Assembly: GCA_012026715.1 (NCBI GenBank)
Contig: VEPB01000003.1
Span: 1 to 23,268 of the forward strand
Direction: 5' to 3'
DNA: 23,268 nt
Source of the DNA: Methylococcaceae bacterium
GTDB taxonomy: Bacteria > Pseudomonadota > Gammaproteobacteria > Methylococcales > Methylococcaceae
Part shown: in pieces, positions 6,532 through 13,955 of the stretch
Numbering within the stretch: the first letter of the stretch is position 1
Layout of the letters: every line of letters begins with the position of its first letter
The notes under the pieces: generated by a model
The model's input: the letters and a program-made list of their open reading frames with translations, nothing else
Told to the model about the DNA's origin: nothing
Database searches by the model: none
Translations under genes and position numbers: made by a program

Positions 6532-7758
6532 TCAATCGAACACCTCATCCCCCGTCGGCTCGTAATGGGGTTCGCTCAGTTGGTGGCGCAGCTTGGAGAG
6601 TTCATAGTACATGCGGCGGCGGGCGCGGCTCTGGTTGCCCAGGGGGCGGTGCTCCTTGATGCAGTGCCAAGGGTTGTAGGAGAGCTTGCGGGCGAAGGCC
6701 AGCTGCGCCGGGGAGTCGAACTTCTGCTTGGGGATGCGCAGGGTCGCCACCGAGACCCGTGGTGACAGCTTTTCCGGCCACAGCACCGCGGCATTTTCCA
6801 GGGGCATCAGGTGAGGGTCGGTCTGCAACTGGATGCGGAAATCCAGTTCAACATCCCCTTCGCTGAGCGCCTTGATCATGGCCTGGCGCAGGTAGTCGTC
6901 GGGCGGACGGCGGAAGGGCAGGCCAGGAATCCGGCTCCGGCGCTGGGTCTTGGGCCACACGGAATACTGCATGGCCTGGCCTTCTCCCAAAAGATAAGGC
7001 ACGCAGCTGAAATAGGGGGCCTCGAAGGGACTGCTCTGCACCTTGATCCAGAGAAACTGCATGATGCCGTCCAGCAGGTGGGAGTCGAAAGGGTTTAGAA
7101 AATGGAAGATCTGGGCGTTCTTGTAGCTCCACTGCTGGAGTTTGGCGTTCTCCCGGGTGTTGGGTGTGACGAAGGTGGGCGTGGAAACGCCGAACATGTC
7201 CTGGGTATGCCGTTCCTCATCCATCAGCTTCTCGCCGGGCACGTCCAGCAGCTTGATGCTGATGCTCATGAACCCCACGTCGTCGATATCCGGGGTGATG
7301 TATGGTCCGGGGCCGGAGAAGCGGACCCAGGCGCGGTAGGTCTTGGGCTCGGCGAAGATGCCGTGGCGGTATTCGGCCGGCAGGTTGTCGTGGACGATGA
7401 ACTCGGCGCGCACGATGCCGTGGGTCTTGGTATTGCCGCCCCGCTCGAAGTTACCGGCCTTCCACAACCGGTGCATCTGGTCACGGAAGCTGCAGATGAT
7501 GGAGTCGGTGTAGGACTCTTCATCGGGCAGCGGCTTTTCCTCGGCGATCTTCAGGCCTTCATTTTTGCGCGGCAGATTGATGAGCGCCGTCACCAGCCGC
7601 GCGATGGGGTCGCGCAGGGTGGCGTCGAACAGCGGCCGCCAGTATGGCTCGATGCGGTGTTCCCACTGCAACAGCTTCAGTGAGGTGTCGCTGATCCAGT
7701 CCAGTATGACGTTGCCGGTGTCGGCGGGAGGCACCGGTCGGCTGGCGTTGGGTTCCAT
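6532..7758 (-). CDS. Catalase-related mini-heme protein
   Basis: Encodes 408 aa, much shorter than classical catalases (about 480-750 aa). The catalase core is recognisable: the distal His113 in K-T-H-G, then a catalase-like strand ending AWVRFSGPG (143-151). The heme-proximal R-x-x-x-Y signature is at 357-361 and is followed by NPWHCIKEHRPLG (362-374) and RARRRMYYELS (378-388), a pattern of catalase-related proteins rather than true catalases. The residue before the distal His is Thr (Thr112), as in coral allene oxide synthase, while true catalases have Val. A fatty-acid or organic hydroperoxide substrate is therefore as likely as H2O2. No signal peptide is seen. The ATG at 7758 has a GAGGA Shine-Dalgarno and lies 10 bases after the Dyp peroxidase stop. 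This is the last gene of the five-gene operon. Confidence 0.82.
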   Translation of the reverse strand: MEPNASRPVPPADTGNVILDWISDTSLKLLQWEHRIEPYWRPLFDATLRDPIARLVTALINLPRKNEGLKIAEEKPLPDEESYTDSIICSFRDQMHRLWKAGNFERGGNTKTHGIVRAEFIVHDNLPAEYRHGIFAEPKTYRAWVRFSGPGPYITPDIDDVGFMSISIKLLDVPGEKLMDEERHTQDMFGVSTPTFVTPNTRENAKLQQWSYKNAQIFHFLNPFDSHLLDGIMQFLWIKVQSSPFEAPYFSCVPYLLGEGQAMQYSVWPKTQRRSRIPGLPFRRPPDDYLRQAMIKALSEGDVELDFRIQLQTDPHLMPLENAAVLWPEKLSPRVSVATLRIPKQKFDSPAQLAFARKLSYNPWHCIKEHRPLGNQSRARRRMYYELSKLRHQLSEPHYEPTGDEVFD

Positions 7759-7768
7759 GGTGGCGTCC

Positions 7769-9220
7769 TCAGGTGGCGGTGACCAGGTAGCGCAGGGCGC
7801 GGATGCCCGGCAGAAAGAAGTAGGCGCCGCCCTCCACGTTGATGAAGCGGGGCAGACCTTCCAGACGCTGGCAGGCACCAAAGGCCTGGGGCATGGAATA
7901 GTGGTCGGTGGCGGCGCCATTGAGGTCCGGGCTGCGGTCGCCCAGCAGCGGGTCGCCCTCCCGGTCCAGGCCACCGAAGCGGGTGCCGGTGAGCCAGGCC
8001 GATTGCACGAACTCGAACTGACGGGCGATGTTGGCGTTGAGGCAGATGAAGTGGAGCCCGGCCTCGGCCTTGCGGTCGGCCAGAGCCTGGTCGAGGGGGA
8101 TGGCCTCGCCGTATTCGCGGCCGCGGCGCAACAGCCGGTGGAAACGGGTGGAGGCGATCAGATCCTGTTCGCGCGCCTTCGCGTCGAAGCCGAGGGTACG
8201 AAGCAGCCAACCCAGCAGGCCGGGTTTTCCGGCCGGAATATCGCCATTGCGCGGATTGGCGCGGCGGATATGGGCGCCGACGGGGCAACGCAGGCCATCC
8301 GGGTCACCGCGGTAATCGAAGCCGTTGAGGCCTTCGGAAGGCACTAGTGGCTTGCCGTCCAGGGTCCGGCCCACCACGGTTTCGGCCAAGCGGGTTCGCA
8401 GTTGGGCGTCGCCGCCCGCCTGGCGGTCGAGGTATTGCCAGAAGCCAGCGACATCCTGGTGCAGTTGGCGGAACACCAGATAGCTGCCGTTTCGCCCCAG
8501 GTCGGCCTTTTCGGGAACATCCTCGGCGCGGGGCAGATCCGCGGCTGCGCCTTGCGGGTCCAGCAGGGGCCGGTCGGTGTAAAGGCCATATTCGTTGGGA
8601 TAGCCCAGCAGGAACTCCCCCAAACAGGACAACTCGGCATACTCCTCCAGTTCCTGGTCCTGCGTCGCTCGCCGCCGCTGCCAGTCCAGCTTGGGCTGGG
8701 AAATGCCATCGACAAAGCCGAAGGGCTCGCGGCCGTCCATGTCGGTGGTCTCCAAATCAGACAATATCTGAAAGCAGGCCGTGGCGCCTCGCACCACCTT
8801 CTGCCTCCAGGCAGCCATTCCACTGGGTTCGGCATAGAGCATGAGCAGCACATGGGGCATTTTGTTAGCCGCGCCCCATTGCCAGGCGGCCGGCGCACTG
8901 TCGCCCACGTCGCCCAGGCGGCGCGAGCGGTTGTCGTCGCCGGCCATGCCCGCCACGAATTCCAGCGAGAAGCCCTGCAGAATGTCGTCCCCCACCCCCA
9001 ATGCCTGGAGTCCCTCGCAGGTCAGGGCGACTTGCAGCGCCTGGGGCGGTGGCGGATTGGCATCAATGGCGCTGGTGACCGGTAGCTTCGCGAGCCAGGC
9101 ACGGGCGGCTTCCTGTTTTTGGTCCTTGACCCGCAGCATCACAAAACTGGCCTGCTTCAAATGGCCATAGGCGAAGCGCACCAGGCCCTGGATATCGTCC
9201 AGTTCTGCCGGCCTGTTCAT
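7769..9220 (-). CDS. Dyp-type heme peroxidase
   Basis: A 483-aa dye-decolourising-type peroxidase. The hallmark GxxDG motif is GFVDG at 168-172, with catalytic Asp171. The proximal heme ligand is His317 in CPVGAHIRRANPRN (312-325). The conserved arginine stretch HRLLRRGREYG is at 361-371. The length and insertions fit the larger, fungal-like class of Dyps rather than the roughly 300-aa class B. These enzymes oxidise bulky substrates with H2O2. There is no Sec or Tat signal, so it is probably cytoplasmic or held by a partner. The ATG at 9220 overlaps the stop of the upstream membrane-protein gene by four bases. An open frame runs to 9268, but that part overlaps the upstream gene. Confidence 0.9.
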   Translation of the reverse strand: MNRPAELDDIQGLVRFAYGHLKQASFVMLRVKDQKQEAARAWLAKLPVTSAIDANPPPPQALQVALTCEGLQALGVGDDILQGFSLEFVAGMAGDDNRSRRLGDVGDSAPAAWQWGAANKMPHVLLMLYAEPSGMAAWRQKVVRGATACFQILSDLETTDMDGREPFGFVDGISQPKLDWQRRRATQDQELEEYAELSCLGEFLLGYPNEYGLYTDRPLLDPQGAAADLPRAEDVPEKADLGRNGSYLVFRQLHQDVAGFWQYLDRQAGGDAQLRTRLAETVVGRTLDGKPLVPSEGLNGFDYRGDPDGLRCPVGAHIRRANPRNGDIPAGKPGLLGWLLRTLGFDAKAREQDLIASTRFHRLLRRGREYGEAIPLDQALADRKAEAGLHFICLNANIARQFEFVQSAWLTGTRFGGLDREGDPLLGDRSPDLNGAATDHYSMPQAFGACQRLEGLPRFINVEGGAYFFLPGIRALRYLVTAT

Positions 9221-10515
9221 AGCAACCTCAGCCAGGCGAGCACCTGGTCGTCGGGGATGGGAGCGCAAGACAGGCCTTCCCGGATGCGCCGGTTGCGGCG
9301 AATGTCCGACAGGGTCAGGCCCGGATAGGCCTTGTACCAGACCTGGGTGGGCAGCTGGTGGCGCCTTTGGTAATACTTGAAGCGCTGCTCGATCCTGGCG
9401 CCGCGCTTGATCAGCCAGTCGGTGCGGGGCCAGCCGACTCCGTTGCTGAAGACCAGGTTAAGGCCCCAGGCCACCTTGTTGATGAAATCGTCCATATACG
9501 CCTCGTGGCCGCCGTCGTAATTGCTGGCGAACAGCACCCGCTGCTTGTCGTCGAGGAACACCCAGCGGGCGAAGTGGATGGTTTGCACCCGTGCCAAAAA
9601 ACCGCGGGCGAACAGGTTGCGGGCGCCCCAGTCGATCAGCGCCACCACCGCGGTGAGCAGCCAGCGCCGGAACAGGCCGGGCTTCACGAGCCCGAAGGCG
9701 GTGTACTGGTTGGTGACGTCGTGGTCTTCCATCCGTTTCAGGGTCAGAAGAAGGTTCGCGTCGGGCCGGGGACAGACCTCCGGGTCGGTCTTCTCCAGCT
9801 TGCGGAGCCAAAAGATCAGGATCGGCGAGAGCAGCAGCAGAAACGGTGTGGCCAGCAACGCCAGCAGCGCGAAGCCCACCCGATTGGCGTAGTGGCGGAT
9901 CAGCCATTCCCAGGGGGTCGGTTCTTCCCGGGTGAAGTGGAGACGGCCCGCCCGGACTTCGGCGCGGCTGAACTCCACCAACTCGCAGCGGAGTTTTCGG
10001 GCCTCGTCGGCGGAACTCAGCGGCGTGCGCGGAACCTGCGCCGACAGGGCCCGGTGCAGAGCCGCCTCCTCCTTGATCTGCCGCACGGTGCGGCCCACGG
10101 TGTTGACGTAATTGGCCCCCACCGGACGTTGATGATCGCGCAGCCAGGTGGCCAGGTCGGTGCCGTCGCCGAAGTCGTCGCAGTGGGAGAAGATCTGCCG
10201 CAACCCCGCTTCGGCCTCCCGCAAGAGGTCGGCCAGAAAGGCTTCGGCCGGGCCATCCACGTCGCCGAAGAAGGCCAGATAGGTCGGCAGTTCCGGAGTC
10301 GGCAGGCCATAAACCGCCATGTCTCCGGCGGTCGGGTCGGCCAGGATCACGAAGCGGGCGTAATGCAGGACGTCGAATCGGCCGAAGGGCACCAGGTCAT
10401 TGTCGGGCCTGGCCATGCCGGGCTTGCCGTTCATGCTGTCCAGGAGTTCCCGCAAGGCGGCTTCGCGGCCCGGCTCGACCGTGCCGACCACCATGAAGGG
10501 GTACTGGGGCGTCAC
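9217..10515 (-). CDS. Unrecognised membrane protein with duplicated domain, Dyp-linked
   Basis: Encodes 432 aa; not recognised by name. Two related segments can be seen. The first has LHYARFVILAD at 50-60 followed about 35 residues later by a FLADLLREAEAGLRQIFSHCDD helix. The second has IHFARWVFLDD at 313-323 followed by YMDDFINKVAWGLNLVFSN. Between them is a strong hydrophobic segment (about 213-237), probably one long or two short membrane passes, and a weaker one near 284-295. Alternating beta-alpha elements suggest ferredoxin-like domains, as in Dyp peroxidases, but without GxxDG. The start was taken at the GTG at 10515, five bases after the preceding stop; an internal ATG at 10494 is the alternative. 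It is translationally coupled to the Dyp gene and may recruit it to the membrane (inference). Confidence 0.7.
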   Translation of the reverse strand: MTPQYPFMVVGTVEPGREAALRELLDSMNGKPGMARPDNDLVPFGRFDVLHYARFVILADPTAGDMAVYGLPTPELPTYLAFFGDVDGPAEAFLADLLREAEAGLRQIFSHCDDFGDGTDLATWLRDHQRPVGANYVNTVGRTVRQIKEEAALHRALSAQVPRTPLSSADEARKLRCELVEFSRAEVRAGRLHFTREEPTPWEWLIRHYANRVGFALLALLATPFLLLLSPILIFWLRKLEKTDPEVCPRPDANLLLTLKRMEDHDVTNQYTAFGLVKPGLFRRWLLTAVVALIDWGARNLFARGFLARVQTIHFARWVFLDDKQRVLFASNYDGGHEAYMDDFINKVAWGLNLVFSNGVGWPRTDWLIKRGARIEQRFKYYQRRHQLPTQVWYKAYPGLTLSDIRRNRRIREGLSCAPIPDDQVLAWLRLL

Positions 10516-10520
10516 GGTCG

Positions 10521-10952
10521 TCAGAACTGCAGCGAGAAGTCGATCAGCCGATCCTTGCCCCAGTAGACCTTCCCCAGATAGAAGCCGGGGCCGATCAGCC
10601 GGATCTCGTCGCGGATCCAATGGGCTACCAGGGAGGTATCGGAGTAGTCGAGGACGATGCACTCCTTGCCGTCCAGCCAGCTGTCGCCCTTGTAGACCTT
10701 GGCGACGATGGCCTCCAGGCCGAACATCAGGATCTTGTTCTTCAGGTAACCCTTTTCGGCGTCGAAGACCTTACCTTGCCAGCCGAAGTGGTTGATGATC
10801 TTGGCGATGGGCTCCGAATACTTGGTGCCCGGCGCGATGATGGCGGTGCCTTGGGCCTCGCCGTTGGGAATGTCCCCGGCCGGGCTGGCCTTGAACAGTT
10901 CGTCCAGTTGCTCCTGCGTCATCGCCAATAATTGCGGTACGGTGTAGCTCAT
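10521..10952 (-). CDS. Unrecognised small protein of the peroxidase operon
   Basis: Encodes 143 aa with no signal peptide or membrane segment. I do not recognise the family. The sequence looks like a mostly beta protein: an N-terminal helical part (about 1-25), then AIIAPGTKYSEPIAKIINHFGW (about 37-58), GKVFDAEKGYLKNKIL (about 60-75), a CIVLDYSDTSLVAHWIRDEIR stretch (98-118) and a GPGFYLGKVYW motif (121-131). This pattern would suit a small barrel that binds a hydrophobic ligand, but that is speculation. A strong AAAGGAGG Shine-Dalgarno precedes the ATG at 10952. Its position between the cytochrome and the Dyp-linked membrane protein, with a 5-base gap downstream, ties it to the operon. Confidence 0.75.
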   Translation of the reverse strand: MSYTVPQLLAMTQEQLDELFKASPAGDIPNGEAQGTAIIAPGTKYSEPIAKIINHFGWQGKVFDAEKGYLKNKILMFGLEAIVAKVYKGDSWLDGKECIVLDYSDTSLVAHWIRDEIRLIGPGFYLGKVYWGKDRLIDFSLQF

Positions 10953-10994
10953 GGCTTGATCCTCCTTTCATGGGTTTACGATTTTTCGGCAATC

Positions 10995-11023
10995 GGTGGG
11001 CTGCGGCGCGCGCCTGGCCCACC
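10995..11023 (-). other. Hairpin in the cytochrome/143-aa protein gap
   Basis: A 7-bp stem GGTGGGC (10995-11001) pairs with GCCCACC (11017-11023) around a GC-rich loop, in the 86-base gap just after the cytochrome gene. No T-tract follows on the minus strand. It could stabilise the upstream message or partly reduce read-through, giving unequal expression within the operon. This reading is inferred from position only. Confidence 0.35.
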
Positions 11024-11038
11024 GTCTCGCGCGGTGGG

Positions 11039-13594
11039 TCACATCGTCTTCAAAAACTCGATCAGCGCCCGCTTGTCGGCATCGCTCAGGCCCTTTTCAT
11101 CCTGGGCATAAGCAGTGCCGAAGTAGTGGCCCTTGTTGACCACGAAGTCGGGGCACTTGCTGACCTCCATCATGGGTTCCACCAGGTCGCCCAGAACCGC
11201 CCTGGCCTGTTCGTCGGTGGGGTCGGGGGGCAGGGACTTGAAGTCGTTCTTGGCCTTTACCAGAACCTTGAACACCTTCAGACGCTGTTCCAGGTCCATG
11301 TTGGAGACCAGGTTGATGGGGGTGCCCCTGGGGATGGGGCCGAGCTCGATGCCGCTTTCGCCCACGGCCCACGCCGCCTTGGTTTCCAGCAAGCCATACA
11401 GCGGTTCCTTTTGCAGAAAATCGGGCAGGAAACCCTTGGGCAGCTTGAGGTAGCTGGTTTCGGTGGTCAGGTCGATGATGCCCGGCACCAACTTGCCGGA
11501 GCGGGTCACGAATTTGCGGTCACCCTCCCGTTTCTCAGGCCACAGCAGTTGCTCGATAGAGGCATCGAATGACTTCATGCGATCTGCCACCGAACCGCTC
11601 CAGTAGAACGGCCCCAGCCGGTTGTTTTGCAGCAGCGGCGCAGTGGACCAGACGCTGATGAGCGAGGCGGGGCGGGTGTAACCCCGGCCACCGGCGGGCA
11701 TTTCGTAATCGCGCGGTTCCCCGGTCAGCGGATGGTGGACGATCACCTTGCCCACCGAGGGCAGATCCTTGTAGGACCGGGAGGAGAAGTTATCCCAGAT
11801 GTTGCCTTCCAGGGCATTGGTGGCCAGCGGGCTGCAGGCATTGGTTTCCAGCAGGGTGGTGGGTACCCGCAGCTCGCTGGAAAGGTAATTGTCCCTCAGG
11901 AAGTCCTTGTCCAGCACGATTTTCTTGGCGGCCTTCTTGAACTCGGCGGTCTTGGTCCAGGTCCAGTATCGGTTCCAGCAGCTCAGATAGCCGGGTCCGT
12001 TGCAGCCCTTGTCAGGGAAGAAGCTGTAGGCCTTTTCCGGCAGCTTGCTGGAATGGCAGCGGGCGCAGTTCTCCGCGAACACCACCTTGCCCCGTTCCAG
12101 TTGCTTGGCGTCCTGGGTCAGGTAAGCCGCGCCGCCCGGAGCGTTCTTCAGATAGTCCGGCTTGCCGGTAGCCAGGAAGAACAGCGCAAGGTTGGGGGTC
12201 TGTGCCTTGTTGGCGTTCCAGTAAGCGGAGTTCTTGTCGGCATGGGCAATGGGGAAGGGGGAGATCTTCTTGCCACCCACCAGCGGGATGAAATGTTGCA
12301 GCCATTCCTCGCTGAACAGGCCGATGTTCACGTAGACCCGGTTCAGCGCACCCAGGGCGCCGACCGAATCGGAGCCGTCCTTCAGCACGCGCGGGGTGAA
12401 GGTGGTGTCGGGCGCCTGGTAAAAGCTGTTTAGCACCGAACCCGGCGGCACGTAGGAATTGAGCTGGGAATTGAGCTGCTCCCCGCCTGCCAGGGTCTCC
12501 TTGCCGGACTTCAACGCCAGCCCCATGCGCGCGCCCAGGTTATAGACGGCGTTCATGGTGCGGGGGTTGTTGATGTAGTCGGTGGAGACGAAGGAGGTGT
12601 CCAGCGCGCCGGGATGGGAGGTGTGGAACAGTTGGTAGGCGAAGCTGGTGGGATCGGCATCGACAGTGAAGATGCGGTCCACCCAGAAGTATTGGGCGCC
12701 CGGGTTGGAATTCAGGTTCTCCCACTTGGGATGTTCCGGGTCCGCCGGCGGATTCGAGGGGTTGGGTCCGACGTGGCAGAAGCCGCAGCTCATGCCGACC
12801 CGGTAGGGTTTCACCAGCTTCTTGTCGTTGTAGTAGCTGGCGTCGGTGTAATAGCGTTCCGGGTCCCAGCGCTTCTTGGCTTCCTCATCGAAGTCGGGAT
12901 TGGGGAACAGCCGCAGGCCGACCACGCCGGTGGCGTAGCCATAAAAGGAGCCCACCGGCACCGTCTGGCCGCGGGAACCGAACTTGACGCCGGGATACTT
13001 GGTTTCGTTCTCGAAGGGATCGGGCGGGCAATCGGCGCTCCGGACGTCCAGCCACAGGCCGAAGCGATCCGGGTGGGGGCCCTTGGCCTTTTCGAAGCAA
13101 GGCTCGTTGCCCAGGCCCAGGTATTGCCAGCGGTTGTCGCGGCTGAAGCGGGTCTGGCTGGGATGGCTGGACAGGGTCTTGAGGAAGTCCAGGTTGCCGA
13201 CACTGTCGCGGGACAGGACGTCCCAGAAACGATCGTTGCCGCCGGACCAGACGATCCAGTTGTTGCGGCCGATGGCCGCGGCCTTGACGGCCTGTTCCGG
13301 AGTTATGCCGGGAATGTAGGGATTCAGTTCTGCTGCTACGGCCTTGGGATCCTTGGTGACGCCGTAGTCCATATCGCGGAAGTAGTCCTCGTCCGCCGCC
13401 GGAAAGCTCTCCGCCGTGCGCCCGGCGCACAGCGCCTCGTCCTTGACGCCGCCGGCTCCCTGGCCGCATTCGGGGCGAACCGGGTTGATGAGATCCACGA
13501 CCTTTTCATTGAGGTGCTGCTTGGCGATGCAACCTGCCAACAGCGCCAGCGTTGTCACGACACACAACGCCAACCACAGGCTTCTTGTTTTCAT
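11039..13594 (-). CDS. Large di-heme cytochrome c lipoprotein
   Basis: Encodes 851 aa. The lipoprotein signal peptide has the lipobox LAGC (Cys22); the next residue is Ile, not Asp, so outer-membrane sorting is expected. Two heme c attachment motifs are present, CGFCH at 270-274 and CARCH at 510-514. Late in the sequence, RPASLISVWSTAPLLQN resembles the R-x-L-x-x-I/V-W-x-TAP-x-L-x-N motif of cytochrome c peroxidase and RoxA/RoxB (rubber oxygenase) family di-heme proteins. The protein is far longer than CCPs (about 330 aa) and longer than RoxA (about 680 aa). The start was chosen at the ATG at 13594 for its AGGAG Shine-Dalgarno and intact signal peptide; the frame opens at 13624. It is the first gene of the operon that continues with the Dyp and catalase-related genes. 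Electron donor, peroxidase and oxygenase roles are all possible. Confidence 0.85.
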   Translation of the reverse strand: MKTRSLWLALCVVTTLALLAGCIAKQHLNEKVVDLINPVRPECGQGAGGVKDEALCAGRTAESFPAADEDYFRDMDYGVTKDPKAVAAELNPYIPGITPEQAVKAAAIGRNNWIVWSGGNDRFWDVLSRDSVGNLDFLKTLSSHPSQTRFSRDNRWQYLGLGNEPCFEKAKGPHPDRFGLWLDVRSADCPPDPFENETKYPGVKFGSRGQTVPVGSFYGYATGVVGLRLFPNPDFDEEAKKRWDPERYYTDASYYNDKKLVKPYRVGMSCGFCHVGPNPSNPPADPEHPKWENLNSNPGAQYFWVDRIFTVDADPTSFAYQLFHTSHPGALDTSFVSTDYINNPRTMNAVYNLGARMGLALKSGKETLAGGEQLNSQLNSYVPPGSVLNSFYQAPDTTFTPRVLKDGSDSVGALGALNRVYVNIGLFSEEWLQHFIPLVGGKKISPFPIAHADKNSAYWNANKAQTPNLALFFLATGKPDYLKNAPGGAAYLTQDAKQLERGKVVFAENCARCHSSKLPEKAYSFFPDKGCNGPGYLSCWNRYWTWTKTAEFKKAAKKIVLDKDFLRDNYLSSELRVPTTLLETNACSPLATNALEGNIWDNFSSRSYKDLPSVGKVIVHHPLTGEPRDYEMPAGGRGYTRPASLISVWSTAPLLQNNRLGPFYWSGSVADRMKSFDASIEQLLWPEKREGDRKFVTRSGKLVPGIIDLTTETSYLKLPKGFLPDFLQKEPLYGLLETKAAWAVGESGIELGPIPRGTPINLVSNMDLEQRLKVFKVLVKAKNDFKSLPPDPTDEQARAVLGDLVEPMMEVSKCPDFVVNKGHYFGTAYAQDEKGLSDADKRALIEFLKTM

Positions 13595-13783
13595 GCGACT
13601 ACTCCTGTCCCGACAAATGGGCAATCCGAAACCGAAAACTCAGGCGCAACGGTAAAGAGCGGAGCAGCGCTCGGGCTGCCCATAAAGAACATGTCCCGGT
13701 CACGGCTGTTGCCGAGACGCTGCCAGTCCTGGCGCAGTCTGGATCGGAATGCTTAGGCAGCCGGACGCGTATGACCCGAAAAA

Positions 13784-13800
13784 CCACGGAAAACTCGTGG
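13784..13800 (-). terminator. Short hairpin plus T-run
   Basis: Read on the minus strand, a 5-bp stem CCACG/CGTGG with a 7-base loop is followed at once by TTTTT. It lies about 155 bases beyond the phosphatase stop and upstream of the cytochrome gene. The stem is short, so it could only be a backup terminator. Confidence 0.35.
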
Positions 13801-13887
13801 AAATGTTGAGTTTTCGACTGGGTTTTTGCGGTGGGGAGACCTTACTCCCGCCCCGAGGGGGAAGTCAACACAACAATTCCACAAAAT

Positions 13888-13918
13888 CACCGGGTTAGCA
13901 TGACAATATTCCCCGGTG
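13888..13918 (-). terminator. Candidate intrinsic terminator of the phosphatase gene
   Basis: On the minus strand a 7-bp perfect stem CACCGGG (13918-13912) pairs with CCCGGTG (13894-13888) and is followed by ATTTTG. It begins 38 bases after the phosphatase stop codon. The loop of 17 bases is long and the T-tract short, so termination strength is uncertain. Confidence 0.45.
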
Positions 13919-13955
13919 GAGGCGGTCGGCCGGGGCGAATCTGGGATCGACGGGA

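Larger units (their letters stand above)
13595..13955. other. Gene-free control region between phosphatase and cytochrome genes
   Basis: No credible gene lies in these 361 bases. On the minus strand they hold two terminator-like hairpins for the phosphatase gene (separate entries). They should also hold the promoter of the cytochrome operon. A match with sigma54-like GG-N10-GC spacing, TGGCA...GGCA, is visible on the minus strand at 13710-13725, but the GGCA half departs from TTGCA. A TTGACT hexamer near 13861-13866 (minus) has only a poor -10 partner. No start site can be fixed from sequence alone. Confidence 0.4.

Noticed and set aside
12614..13756. 380-aa plus-strand frame over the cytochrome gene
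   Set aside because: It is antisense to the CxxCH-containing lipoprotein and has no domain of its own.
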